Below, piece after piece: positions 1 to 8,910 of a stretch of 64,000 bases of DNA. The number at the start of each line of letters is the position of its first letter. The first letter of the stretch is position 1. The notes beneath the pieces were generated by a model that was not told where the DNA came from, ran no database searches, and was given only the letters and a program-made list of their open reading frames with translations. A program made the translations under genes and the position numbers. Origin of the DNA: DASSUW01 sp963774155 (lineage in GTDB: Bacteria > Actinomycetota > Thermoleophilia > Solirubrobacterales > Solirubrobacteraceae); NCBI GenBank assembly GCA_963774155.1, contig CAVZDW010000004.1:682001-746000 (forward strand). The letters are read 5' to 3'.

Positions 1-1257
1 GGGCGGATGGCCGACCTCCTCGGTCGACGCCGCCTCTTCATGATCGGCCTCGTCGTCTTCGCGCTCGCCTCGCTGGCCGGCGGCCTCGCGCAGAACGAGG
101 GCCAGCTCATCATCGCCCGCGCGGTCCAGGGCCTCGGCGGAGCGCTGCTCTCGCCCGCCGCCCTCTCGCTCGTCACGGTCCTCTTCGAGGAGGGCTCCGA
201 GCGCAACAAGGCCATGGGCGTCTGGGGCGCGGTGGCGGGCTCCGGCGGCGCGGTCGGCGTCCTTCTCGGCGGCATGCTCACGGAGTGGGCCGGCTGGGAG
301 TGGGTGCTGTTCGTGAACGTGCCGGTCGGCATCGCCGCCGCCCTGCTCGCGCCGCGGCTGCTGCCCGAGTCCCGTAACGAGGGGCTGCGGCACTTCGACT
401 TTGCGGGCGCCGTGTCGGTGACCGCGGGTCTGTCGCTGCTCGTCTACACGCTGGTCGACGCCAACTCGGCCGGGTGGACCTCGGCCCAGACGCTCGGGCT
501 CGGCACGCTGTCGCTGCTCCTGATCGGCAGCTTCTACGTGATCGAGCGGCGCTCGAAGGCTCCGCTCATGCCGTTCCCGGGCATCTTCCGGATCCGCACG
601 ATCACCGGCATCAACGTGTCGGCGGTGCTCATCGCGGCCGCACTGTTCTCGATGTTCTTCTTCATCTCGCTCTACATGCAGGGCGTGCTCGGCTTCTCGG
701 CGCTCGAGACCGGGTTCGCGTACCTGCCGCTGGCGGTCGGGATCATCATCACGGCGGGCGCTTCGGCCGGCCTGGTGACGCGCTTCGGCTTCAAGCCGGT
801 GCTCGTGACCGGCCTGATCATCACCGCGGGCGGCCTGCTCTGGTTCTCGCAGGTGTCGGTCGACGGGAGCTACCTGAGCGACATCCTGTTCCCGTCGCTG
901 CTCGCCGCCGTCGGCCTCGGCCTGGCCTTCGTCTCGATGACCGTGGCCGCGGTGAGCGGGGTCGAGCCGCACGAGGCCGGCCTCGCCTCCGGGCTCATCA
1001 ACACGTCGCAGCAGATCGGCGGCGCGCTGGGCCTGGCCATCCTGGCCACGATCGCCAACACCCAGCGCGACGACGCGCTGGCACAGGGCAGCGGCATGCC
1101 GGCCGCCCTCACCGAGGGCTTCCAGGCCGCGTTCCTGGTCGGCGCCGGCTTCGCGATCGCCGGGGCGATCCTGGCCATCCTCCTGGTCTCCGGCCGGGCG
1201 TCCCGCGCCCATGCCGACGCGGCCCAGCGCGGCGAGCTCGAGCCCGTCGCCGCCTGA
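1..1257 (+). CDS. MFS drug/solute exporter, DHA2 (EmrB/QacA-like), 5' end cut by window
   Basis: Integral membrane proton-coupled exporter of the major facilitator superfamily. The reading frame is open from base 1 and the first visible residues fit motif A (G-R-M-A-D-L-L-G-R-R-R), the loop between TM2 and TM3. The first roughly 60 residues therefore lie upstream, and the ATG at position 7 is internal. The visible 418 codons carry about twelve hydrophobic segments, in line with the 14-TM DHA2 type. They include the GxxxGPxxGG-like motif C region (GSGGAVGVLLGGMLTEWAGWEWVLFVNVPVG), given here only as its location around residues 75-110. Substrate cannot be told from sequence. It is followed after 33 nt by an inositol-phosphatase-family gene, with a strong hairpin between them. 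The family call is firm; the transported compound is unknown. Confidence 0.9.
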   Translation, partial: GRMADLLGRRRLFMIGLVVFALASLAGGLAQNEGQLIIARAVQGLGGALLSPAALSLVTVLFEEGSERNKAMGVWGAVAGSGGAVGVLLGGMLTEWAGWEWVLFVNVPVGIAAALLAPRLLPESRNEGLRHFDFAGAVSVTAGLSLLVYTLVDANSAGWTSAQTLGLGTLSLLLIGSFYVIERRSKAPLMPFPGIFRIRTITGINVSAVLIAAALFSMFFFISLYMQGVLGFSALETGFAYLPLAVGIIITAGASAGLVTRFGFKPVLVTGLIITAGGLLWFSQVSVDGSYLSDILFPSLLAAVGLGLAFVSMTVAAVSGVEPHEAGLASGLINTSQQIGGALGLAILATIANTQRDDALAQGSGMPAALTEGFQAAFLVGAGFAIAGAILAILLVSGRASRAHADAAQRGELEPVAA

Positions 1258-1262
1258 GCTCC

Positions 1263-1301
1263 TCGTCGGGCATCGCCGTAAGGTGCGGCGATGCCCGACG
1301 A
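1263..1301 (+). promoter_or_regulatory. 15-bp perfect hairpin enclosing the start codon of the next gene
   Basis: The arms TCGTCGGGCATCGCC (1263-1277) and GGCGATGCCCGACGA (1287-1301) are perfectly complementary, with the 9-nt loop GTAAGGTGC. The loop carries the only Shine-Dalgarno-like AAGG (1281-1283 region). The ATG at 1291 lies inside the 3' arm. The structure could end MFS transcription, although no U-tract follows, or could hold the downstream start codon closed. The pairing is seen directly; the regulatory role is inference. Confidence 0.6.
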
Positions 1302-2052
1302 CCTGGCCCTCGCGCTTTCGCTGGCCGATGCCGCGGATGCGCTGACCGTCGCGGCCTTCGATCGTGGTGAGGCCGTGACGGCGAAGGCCGACGGGACGCC
1401 CGTGATGGAAGTCGACCGGGCCGTCGAGCGGATGCTGCGCGAGCGGCTGGCCGCCGAGCGGCCCGGCGACGGCGTGCTCGGCGAGGAGCTGGGCGAGACG
1501 CCGGCGGGCGCGCGGCGGTGGGTCGTCGATCCGCTCGACGGGACGGAGTGGTTCGCCCGCGGCATCCCGCTGTGGGCGACGATGATCGTGCTCGAGGACG
1601 CCGAAGGGCCGCTGGTCTCGGTGATCTCGGCGCCCGCGCTCCAGCGGCGCTGGTGGGCGGCGCGCGGGAGCGGCGCGTTCCGCGACGGGCGCCGCGTGAC
1701 GGTCTCGGACGTCGCGCGCGTGGAGGAGGCGTTCGTCGCCCACGCCAACCTCTTCCTCGGCTTCCGGATCGACGCGACGACGCTCCTCGAGCGGGCCCGC
1801 CTGAGCGGCGGCTTCGAGTCGTTCCTCGCGCTGATGCTCGTCGCCGAGGGCGCGGCCGACGCCGCCTTCGCCCCGCGCGGCTTCCTCTGGGACCTGCTGC
1901 CCGCCCAGCTCATCGTCGAGGAGGCCGGCGGCACGTTCACCGACTTCGACGGCGTGCGGACGGCGGCCGGCCGCGGCGCGGTGGCCGCCAACCCGGCGCT
2001 GCACGCGGCCGTCCTCGCGAGCCTTCAGGCCAGCGCTTCGAGCAGCGCCTGA
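1291..2052 (+). CDS. Inositol monophosphatase-family phosphatase (HisN/SuhB-like)
   Basis: A 253-residue Mg2+-dependent sugar/polyol phosphatase, probably cytoplasmic. The family metal-binding motifs are present in order: GEE around residue 64 (VLGEELGE), DPLDGT around residue 79 (WVVDPLDGTEWF), and the C-terminal WD followed by an A-x-x-IVEEAGG segment near residue 205 (FLWDLLPAQLIVEEAGG). The length matches the family's 250-270. The substrate could be histidinol phosphate, myo-inositol phosphate or a related monophosphate; no his or inositol genes are nearby to decide. The start is the ATG inside the 1263-1301 hairpin. The 3' end overlaps the convergent MmgE/PrpD gene by 28 nt. Confidence 0.85.
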   Translation: MPDDLALALSLADAADALTVAAFDRGEAVTAKADGTPVMEVDRAVERMLRERLAAERPGDGVLGEELGETPAGARRWVVDPLDGTEWFARGIPLWATMIVLEDAEGPLVSVISAPALQRRWWAARGSGAFRDGRRVTVSDVARVEEAFVAHANLFLGFRIDATTLLERARLSGGFESFLALMLVAEGAADAAFAPRGFLWDLLPAQLIVEEAGGTFTDFDGVRTAAGRGAVAANPALHAAVLASLQASASSSA

Positions 2053-3153
2053 GCGGGCGCGCCCGGATCGTCGAGCAGCCCGTCGAGCCGATCGCCGGCG
2101 AGCAGAGAGGCCTTGGCCGCGAGCTCGTCCGCGCTGAGCGGTCGCTCCGGCGAGCCGCGCGAGGCCGGCACGCGGGCGACCTCCTCGCCGTCCAGCGCGA
2201 GCACGGCCTCGGCGCGGCGCAGCCGGTCGTCCTCGCGAACCCGCACGCGAGCGCGGGCGAGCGCCTGGACGTCGCCGTCGACCTCGTCGAAGCTCGAAGG
2301 CCGCGGCTCGCCGCGCGCCACCACGAACGCCACGAGGTAGGGGATGGAGAACTTGGCCTGCAGCCCGTCGGCCACCTCGTCGTAGCGGGCCGCACGCCGC
2401 GCCACCGGGTGCACGGCGACCTCGATCGGCCCGCCCGACTCCGCGAGCGCGTCACGCGCTCACCGAGGCGGCCTCGATCGCGCTGTGGGCCATCAGACAG
2501 CACGGCCACGGCTTGATCCAGTTGTCCTCGACGGCGGGGCGCGCCGTCGTCTCGCGCTCCGGGCCGAACGCTGCCGCGAAGCCCATCGGGCCGCCGACCA
2601 CATCGGCGGTGATCGCCGCCCCGCCGGCCGCGATCCGTGCCGCGTGCACGCCCGCCGCGGCGGCCAGGCCGACCTGGAGCGCCTTGCCGTCGGACCCGAA
2701 CGCCGCACGCAGGCCGCCGGCCTGGAGCATCGCCAGCCGCTCGGCCGCGCCCGTCCGCTCCTCGTCGAGGCCGAGCAGCCGGCCGGCGGCGTGGGCGGCG
2801 CCGGCCGCGCCGAACACGGCCGTCGGATGCCAGCCGCCGTCGTACAGCTCGTGCGAGCGGCTGAGCCGCCCCATCGCCTCGAACCCCGCCGCGTAGGCCT
2901 CCAGGGCGTCGCCGACGCTGCGGTCCAGCTCGGCCGCCACGGCGATCGCCGCCGGGGCCGTGGGCGCGGAGAGGTGCGCGATCCCGGGCAGGTAGGTGTC
3001 GTCGAAGTCGAGCACGTGCCCGGCCGTGCCGAGCCAGGCGACCCGCTCGATCAGCCCGTCGCCGGCCGCCCGCGCGGCGAGCGCCGCCCGCTGCCCGCGC
3101 CCGCCGGAGGCGCACGCCAGCCAGTCGAGCAGCGCCGCGCCGTACGCGCTCAT
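2025..3153 (-). pseudogene. MmgE/PrpD-family protein, interrupted by one frameshift
   Basis: This resembles the MmgE/PrpD family (2-methylcitrate dehydratase and relatives). The N-terminal part, from ATG at 3153 to a TGA at 2452, carries the typical N-terminal helical domain (LDWLACASGG, HVLDFDDTYLPG) and ends at PWPCCLMAHSAIEAA. The expected C-terminal domain continues in another frame (AESGGPIEVAVHPVARR through LLEALA) down to 2025. Together they make about 376 residues, against the family's usual 430-480. The two parts join without residue loss if one extra base is assumed near 2450-2456. The zero frame reads GCG TGA C at that point. It is either a genuine pseudogene, a sequencing insertion, or less likely a programmed +1 shift. 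The start overlaps the DoxX stop (ATGA), so it ends the operon. Confidence 0.75.
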
Positions 3154-3497
3154 CGCACGGCCGCACGCCAGACCCAGGCGATCAGCAGCCCCTGGATCGG
3201 CAGTCGCACCCACAGGAGCCACGTCGGGATGCGGTGGTAGCGATCGGCGTTGACGGCCATGTTCACGTTGGCCGGGAAGACCGCCAGGAGCGTGGCGATG
3301 AGCCACCAGCCCGCGGCGCGGCGGGTCGGCCCGGGCAGCACGCCGGCCCCGCCCGCGATCTCCGCCATGCCGCTGACATAGACGAGCTCGAGCTTGCGCG
3401 GGAGCGCGTCCGGCACGATGGCGACGTACGGCTTGGGTTTGAGGAAGTGCAGCAGCCCGGCGGCGAGGAAGAACGCGCCGAGGAGGATTCGCGACAT
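3150..3497 (-). CDS. DoxX-like small membrane protein
   Basis: A 115-residue integral membrane protein with about four hydrophobic segments: ILLGAFFLAAGLLHF at the N-terminus, a middle segment around MAEIAGGAGVLPG, WWLIATLLAVFPANVNMAVN, and a C-terminal WLLWVRLPIQGLLIAWVW. The H-F-x-KP (LHFLKPKPY) pattern and the ANVNMAVNAD segment are typical of DoxX/MauE-like proteins. Members occur with thiol or quinone redox systems or as uncharacterised membrane proteins; no specific reaction can be assigned. It sits 4 nt after the phosphoesterase stop and overlaps the next gene's start by 4 nt, so it is likely co-transcribed with the ABC operon. Confidence 0.7.
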   Translation of the reverse strand: MSRILLGAFFLAAGLLHFLKPKPYVAIVPDALPRKLELVYVSGMAEIAGGAGVLPGPTRRAAGWWLIATLLAVFPANVNMAVNADRYHRIPTWLLWVRLPIQGLLIAWVWRAAVR

Positions 3498-3501
3498 CGG
3501 C

Positions 3502-4911
3502 CTACGGTTGCACGAACAGCCGCACGTTGCGGTCGGTCGCCTCGCCCGCGAAGCCCTGCGGCCGGCCGCCCTGGGCGTCGAGATAGGCGAGCTCGCGCGC
3601 CGTCCCGGCCAGCCCGCGACCGTCGTGGTCGACCATCCAGGTCTCCAGGACGGCGCCGCCCTCGGCCTCCCTCAGCCGGAACATGCGCGACTGCTGGGGG
3701 AAGTCGGCGAGCGAGGACGTGCCGATCAGCCAGTAGCCGTCGCGCGGTTCGATCGTGTTCCGGTGGCGGTTGCCGGCCACCACCGCGGCCACGCGCGGGG
3801 CGGCGTCGAGCGCGGCCAGCGCCGCCTCGCCGCCGTCCGACGACTCGAGCGGGTTGTGGGCGAAGACGACGACCCAGCGCTCCCCGGCGCGCGACAGCTC
3901 GCCGCGCAGCCACTCGACCTGATCGGCGCTCACGACGCCCCGCGACCCGCCGGCCCGCGCCGCCGTGTCGAGCACGATGCCGCGCACCGACTCGCCGAGG
4001 TCGAACGTGTAGTCGAGCCGGTCCGGCTCCGCCGGCTGCACGCCCGCCGCTCCGGCCAGCCGCTCGACGAGCTCGACGGGCTCCAGGTGGCGCCGGGCCG
4101 GATCGGCGGGCACGGTCTCGGCGTCGCCGAACACGCCGCCCTGGGTGAGCAGCGCGTTGACGGCGGCCGGGGCGTCGGCCTCGTCGAGCGAGGCCGGGAG
4201 GAACGACGGATCGAGGCCGGTGACGAGCTCGTCGCCGGTCGCGACCGCCTCGATCTGCTCGGTGGCCGGCACCTCGCCCTGCACGAGCACGTCGTGGTTG
4301 CCGACCGCCGGGTACCACGGCACGTCCAGCCCGGTCGCCCGGAACCGCCGCTGCGCGGCTTCCAGCGCTCCCGGATGGCGCGGGGCGTCGTTGTCCGGCC
4401 GGAAGTAGAAGGGATCCGGGTTCGAGGCCGCCTGCACGCCGGCGTAGCCCGCCGCGCCGCTGTCCGGCTCCACGACGTCGCCGCCGAGCACGGCCAGCGC
4501 CTGGTCGAGCTCGTTCTCCTGCGCGGAGTCGACGATGTCGCCGGTCACCACCACGGCCTGCGGGCGCTCTCGGGCGAGGGCGCGGACGGCGGCGTCGAGC
4601 ACCTGGGTGGAGAACGCCTCCTGCGGGCGGAAGGTGGAGTCGAGCGGCGGCCCGAGGCGGTCGAGGAACGGCACGCGCGCGGGCGACTCCTCGTCGCGTA
4701 CGTGGGCGTCGGTGATCTGGCCGAACGTGGCCAGCACGCGGCCGCCCTCCGGTCCCCGCAGCGGCTCGCCGGGCCCGCGCTCGAGGAAGCCGTCGCCGTC
4801 CGGGTCGACGAGCGTGGCCTGGAGCGTGGACGTCGCCGGCGGCGTGCTGCCCACGCTCTCGCCCCCGCAGCCGGCGAGGGCGACCAGCAGCAAGAGGGCC
4901 GCGCGCCTCAC
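3502..4911 (-). CDS. Lipoprotein metallophosphoesterase, calcineurin-like fold
   Basis: A 469-residue exported phosphoesterase. The GTG start at 4911 overlaps the permease stop (GTGA) and gives a lipoprotein signal, hydrophobic LLLLVALAG followed by Cys at residue 15. Metal-site motifs occur in order with long inserts: QITDAH near 60, VVTGDIVDS near 120, VGNHD near 205, VVFAHNPLES near 370 and AGNRHRN near 400. The spacing, and a segment resembling G-Y-W-L-I-G-T-S-S followed by DFPQQSR, recall the PPA1498-type secreted phosphoesterases. Oddity: the last motif, normally GHxH, reads GNRH, so one expected metal-binding His is Asn. The substrate is unknown. It is in an operon with an FtsX-type ABC transporter upstream. 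Confidence 0.8.
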   Translation of the reverse strand: MRRAALLLLVALAGCGGESVGSTPPATSTLQATLVDPDGDGFLERGPGEPLRGPEGGRVLATFGQITDAHVRDEESPARVPFLDRLGPPLDSTFRPQEAFSTQVLDAAVRALARERPQAVVVTGDIVDSAQENELDQALAVLGGDVVEPDSGAAGYAGVQAASNPDPFYFRPDNDAPRHPGALEAAQRRFRATGLDVPWYPAVGNHDVLVQGEVPATEQIEAVATGDELVTGLDPSFLPASLDEADAPAAVNALLTQGGVFGDAETVPADPARRHLEPVELVERLAGAAGVQPAEPDRLDYTFDLGESVRGIVLDTAARAGGSRGVVSADQVEWLRGELSRAGERWVVVFAHNPLESSDGGEAALAALDAAPRVAAVVAGNRHRNTIEPRDGYWLIGTSSLADFPQQSRMFRLREAEGGAVLETWMVDHDGRGLAGTARELAYLDAQGGRPQGFAGEATDRNVRLFVQP

Positions 4912-7123
4912 TCTTCCCTCAGCCCCTGGACGACGGGCTCGCGCAGCACGCGCCGCGCCACCAGCGCGGTGGCCGCGCCCGCCAGCGCGAGCAGGCCGAG
5001 CACGACGAGCGCGACGTGCCCGGCGGCGGGGGCGATCGGCAGCGCCGCGAAGCCCGCGGCCAGCCGCGCGACGAGCGGGCCGAGCACCGTGACCTCGAGC
5101 GCGACGCCGAGCAGGGCGCCCGGAAGCGCGACGGCCGCCGCCGCCCCCAGGAGGACGAGCCCCACGCTGGCGCCGTCGGCGCCGCAGGCACGCAGCAGCG
5201 CGACCGCGCCGCGCCGCTCGCGGGCCGTCATGGCCAGCGCCTGCACGAGCGCGTAGAGGCAGACGAGCCCGACCGCGATCCCGACCCCGCGGAGCACCGC
5301 CGCGAGCACGCCGAGGAAGGCGGCGTTGCGGGTCGTGGCGCCCGCGACCGCCTGCGGCGGCGCGCCGAGCGCCTCGAGCGCCCGCTCCACCGCCGGCCGG
5401 TCGGCGCCGCCGTCGAGCCGCACCGCCAGCGCCGGGTCGAGCTCGCCGAGCCCGTCCGGCCGCGTCCAGGCGATCCGCCCGTTGTTCTCCAGCGCGCGGA
5501 CCACGCCGACGACGCGGAAGCGCGCCTCGTCCCCGCTCGGGAGCTGCGCCGCGAGCGCCGAGCCGGGGCGCAGGCCCAGCGCGTCGGCCAGCGCGAGCCC
5601 GACCTCGATCTCGCCCGCGCTCCGCACGCGCCGGCCGGACGCCAGCGGCGGCGCCTCGAAGCGCGTGTGGTCGCCCGGGTAGGCGACGAGCCGGAACGGC
5701 TTGTCGAGCCGGTAGGAGTCGGCGGCGTCGACCACGTAGCGCGGCGCGGCGTCGGCCACGCCGGGGATCGCCTTCACGTCGTCGACGGAGGTCGAGTCGA
5801 GCTGGACCGTGAGCTGGTAGCGCTTGCCGACCGTGCCCGGGTCGTCGCGCAGGCGCTCGAGCAGCGAAGCGAGCGCGAGCATGAGCGTCACCACGCCGGC
5901 GCAGACGCCGATCGTCGCCACCGCCGCGAACCACCGCCCGCGGGCGGCGGTGGCGAAGCGGGCGCCCAGCGCCGTGAGCCCGCCGCCGGTCGGGAAGCCG
6001 CCCGGCCGCGCGGTGAGGTCGCCGCCGCGCAGGATCTCCACCGGCGGCCGCCGCGCGGCGCGCCACGCCGGCCACGTGGCGGCGGAGACGACGATGGCCA
6101 CGACGACCAGCAGCGCCAGCGCGAGCGGGCCGAGCAGGGCCCAGCCGGGCGGGCGCTCGTTGAGCGACGCCAGCAGCGCGGAGGCCGGACCGGCCACCAC
6201 CAGCGCGCCGAGGGCGATCCCGGCCGCGGCGGCGGGCACCGCGAGCAGCGCCGCCTCCGTCGCCTGGAGCGCCGCGATCCGCCCGGGCGAGAAGCCCAGC
6301 GCCCGCTGCACGCCGAACGCGCCCAGCCGCCGCTGCACGTCGGCGTGGGCGCCGGCCGCGAGCATCGTCCCCGCCGCCGCGAGCGCGACGAGCGAGAACG
6401 CCACGAGCAGGGAGATGACGATGCCGGCCGCCTGCCCGAGCAGCACCTTGACGCCCTCGCGGGTGACGAACTCGAGGCGCCCGAGCCCGAACGACACCGA
6501 GCGCGCCTGCGTGAGCGTCACGTCCGCCTTCGACGCGTCGTTGAGCCAGAGCAGCGCGACGTTCGCCGGGGTGTCCTCGAAGCGCTCCGGCACGTAGACG
6601 CGGGCCGCGGCGGCCAGCGGATAGGCGACGTTGTCCGGCGACACGGCGACGCCGACGATCCGCAGCCCGTTGCGGCGGCCGATGTCGATCGTGTCGCCGA
6701 CCTCGAGGTCCCAGTCGCGGGCCAGGCCTTGCTCGACCACCGCCTCGTCGAGCCGCCCGGAGAGGTCGCGGCCTTCGGTGACCAGGTAGCCGCGGCGGCC
6801 GCCGAGCACGATGTGCATGGCGCCGCGGTGGTTGTGGTGCCCGTTGGCGGTCAGCGGCAGGTTGTTGCGCTCCCAGCGGTAGGAGCGCGCGGCGAGGTTG
6901 GGCAGCGCGCTGACGCGCTCGTCGAGCGAACCGCGGGGCTCCTCCTCGAACCGTGCGATGACGTCGGGCAGATCCGCCTGGTCGGCGGAACGCTCGAAGC
7001 CGGTGGCGAGGCCGTAGCCGACCGTCGCGCCGGTGCCGACCACGAGCGAGGCCGCCAGGACCCCGGCCGCCGCCAGCAGCGTGCGCGTGCGGCGCGCCCG
7101 CAGCCCGGCGAGCGCGAGGGCGA

Positions 7124-7127
<4 letters not shown>
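4908..7127 (-). CDS. ABC transporter permease with two FtsX-like domains
   Basis: A 739-residue permease. The N-terminal TM (LAAAGVLAASLVVGTGATVGYGLA) is followed by a MacB-like periplasmic domain to about residue 215. Three TM helices follow around 230-350, then a second TM and extracytoplasmic unit (about 395-600) and a final three-TM FtsX domain (about 610-725). The duplicated layout is typical of LolC/MacB-type MEX transporters that move lipids, lipoproteins or peptides or act mechanically on the envelope. It overlaps the ATPase stop (ATGA, 7124-7127) and the phosphoesterase start, so all are probably one unit. The substrate is not deducible, although the coupled lipoprotein suggests an envelope role. 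Confidence 0.88.
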
Positions 7128-7786
<659 letters not shown>

Positions 7787-7841
7787 CCCCCTCAAGGTAA
7801 GGACTACGCGCCCGGGCCCGTTCGGGTTGACCGGTAGCGTC

Positions 7842-8306
7842 ATGACCATGGAGCCGACGATCTACGAGTGGGCCGGAGGCGAGGAGGCCTTCGCCCGCTG
7901 GCTCGACGCCTTCTACGACCTCCTGGAGGGCGACGAGGACCTCGCCCGCCTCTTCGGGGGCACGGTGAGCGAGGAGCACCGCCGCAACGTGACGGCGTGG
8001 TGGTCCGAGGTGATGGGCGGCCCGGCGCGCTACACGGAGGAGCACGGCGGCTACGAGCACATGCTCGGCAAGCATCGAGGCCTGGGGATCACCGCCGACC
8101 AGCGGCTGCGCTTCGTGACGCTCCTGAGCCGCGCGGCGGACCTCGCCGCCCTGCCCGCCGATCCCGAGTTCCGCGCCGCCCTGATGGGCTACGCGGAGTG
8201 GGGGTCGAGGCTGGCGCTGGAGAACTCGCAGCCTGGCGCACAGCCGGTCGGCCAGGCGCCCGTCCCGCGCTGGGGCTGGGGCGTCGCGCCGCCGTACCAG
8301 CCGTAG
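7842..8306 (+). CDS. Truncated hemoglobin, group II-like
   Basis: A 154-residue heme protein (ATG at 7842; a second ATG at 7848 is equally possible). The fold signature is Y-E-W-A-G-G-E-E-A near residue 9, FYDLL with the B10-type Tyr near 26, the E-F region Y-T-E-E-H-G-G-Y-E-H-M, and the likely proximal His in GKHRGLGI around residue 80. A G-helix Trp usual in group II is Phe here (RLRFVTLL). The C-terminal tail is Pro-rich and unstructured. Such globins bind O2 or NO and act in nitrosative or oxidative stress; this role is by family only. The gene is divergent from the ABC operon and convergent with the GFA gene, with repeat copy A between. Confidence 0.8.
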   Translation: MTMEPTIYEWAGGEEAFARWLDAFYDLLEGDEDLARLFGGTVSEEHRRNVTAWWSEVMGGPARYTEEHGGYEHMLGKHRGLGITADQRLRFVTLLSRAADLAALPADPEFRAALMGYAEWGSRLALENSQPGAQPVGQAPVPRWGWGVAPPYQP

Positions 8307-8316
8307 CTCGGGCTCG

Positions 8317-8454
8317 AACTGCGGCATTAAGGGAGCGGGTTCGGCCGGGATTTCGTTCGAATCCTGCTTTGGGGTGACACCGTGACCCGAGAGCAGGACG
8401 CGACGAGAAAACCGGCGCCGCCGGCCTCCCCAGCTTCCCCACCCAGCCGCAGTT
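8317..8454 (-). repeat. Dispersed structured intergenic repeat, copy A (138 bp)
   Basis: Lies between two convergent genes. Outer inverted repeats AACTGCGGC (8317-8325) and GCCGCAGTT (8446-8454) are perfect. Next inside are a GGGAGCGGG arm facing CCCCAGCTTCCCC, and GGCCGG facing CCGGCC. The apex is a stem TCCTGCT (8362-8368) with AGCAGGA (8392-8398) around GGGGTGACACCGTGACCC. Read on the minus strand it aligns end to end with copies D, E and F in the outer arms. GACGTTCG follows on the right, as after copy F (GACGTTC after copy E). There is no coding content. Confidence 0.85.
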
Positions 8455-8466
8455 GACGTTCGGCGC

Positions 8467-8889
8467 CTAGTACGCGAAGCGGCTGCGCGGGAAGCGCTCG
8501 AGGCCGTCGTCGGGGATGGGCTCCCAGTCCGGCGCCGACTCGAGCCACTGGCGCCACGAGGGGCGGATCCCCGGGTCGTCGTCGACCGCCCCGAGGCGCA
8601 CGCCGATCGCGTCGTCGCCGGGCACGCCGCTGAACAGGTGCCCGCCGCACTCCCCGCAGAAGGACTTGGGCTTGCCGGTCTCCGGGCGCCACGTCCGCAC
8701 CGCTTCGGCACCCGCGACGACCGCGAAGCCCGCGCCGTCCACGACCGCGTTGAGGGTCCAGAGGGCGCCGCTGCGCCGCTGGCAGCGCTTGCAGTGGCAG
8801 TAGCCGGCCGTCTCGAACGGCGCGGTGACCTCGAACCGGACGGTGCCGCAGGGGCAGCCGCCGGTGAGGGGAGCGTCAGGCGAGGGCAT
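8467..8889 (-). CDS. GFA/CENP-V-family zinc protein
   Basis: A 140-residue protein of the glutathione-dependent formaldehyde-activating (GFA) family. Zinc ligands are C-P-C near residue 12, C-H-C-K-R-C near 31-36, and C-G-E-C near 87-90 (SFCGECGGHLFS), the usual pattern. The family name comes from an S-hydroxymethylglutathione-forming activity that most members have not been shown to have. Actinobacteria usually lack glutathione, so the true substrate is unknown. It starts 21 nt after the LAL regulator stop, in the same direction, and could be read from the same transcript. Confidence 0.82.
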   Translation of the reverse strand: MPSPDAPLTGGCPCGTVRFEVTAPFETAGYCHCKRCQRRSGALWTLNAVVDGAGFAVVAGAEAVRTWRPETGKPKSFCGECGGHLFSGVPGDDAIGVRLGAVDDDPGIRPSWRQWLESAPDWEPIPDDGLERFPRSRFAY

Positions 8890-8910
8890 GCCTGCAGCCT
8901 ACGCGTGCGG

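Noticed and set aside
474..1370. Long alternative-frame open reading frames over most genes, e.g. Arg/Pro/Ala-rich frames
   Set aside because: In GC-rich DNA shadow frames stay open by codon bias; their translations are low-complexity with no homology, while the opposing frames match known families.
8371..8388. GGGGTGACACCGTGACCC in copies A and B as a protein operator
   Set aside because: It is only an imperfect dyad and occurs as the apical loop of the repeat in two copies; simplest reading is part of the repeat.
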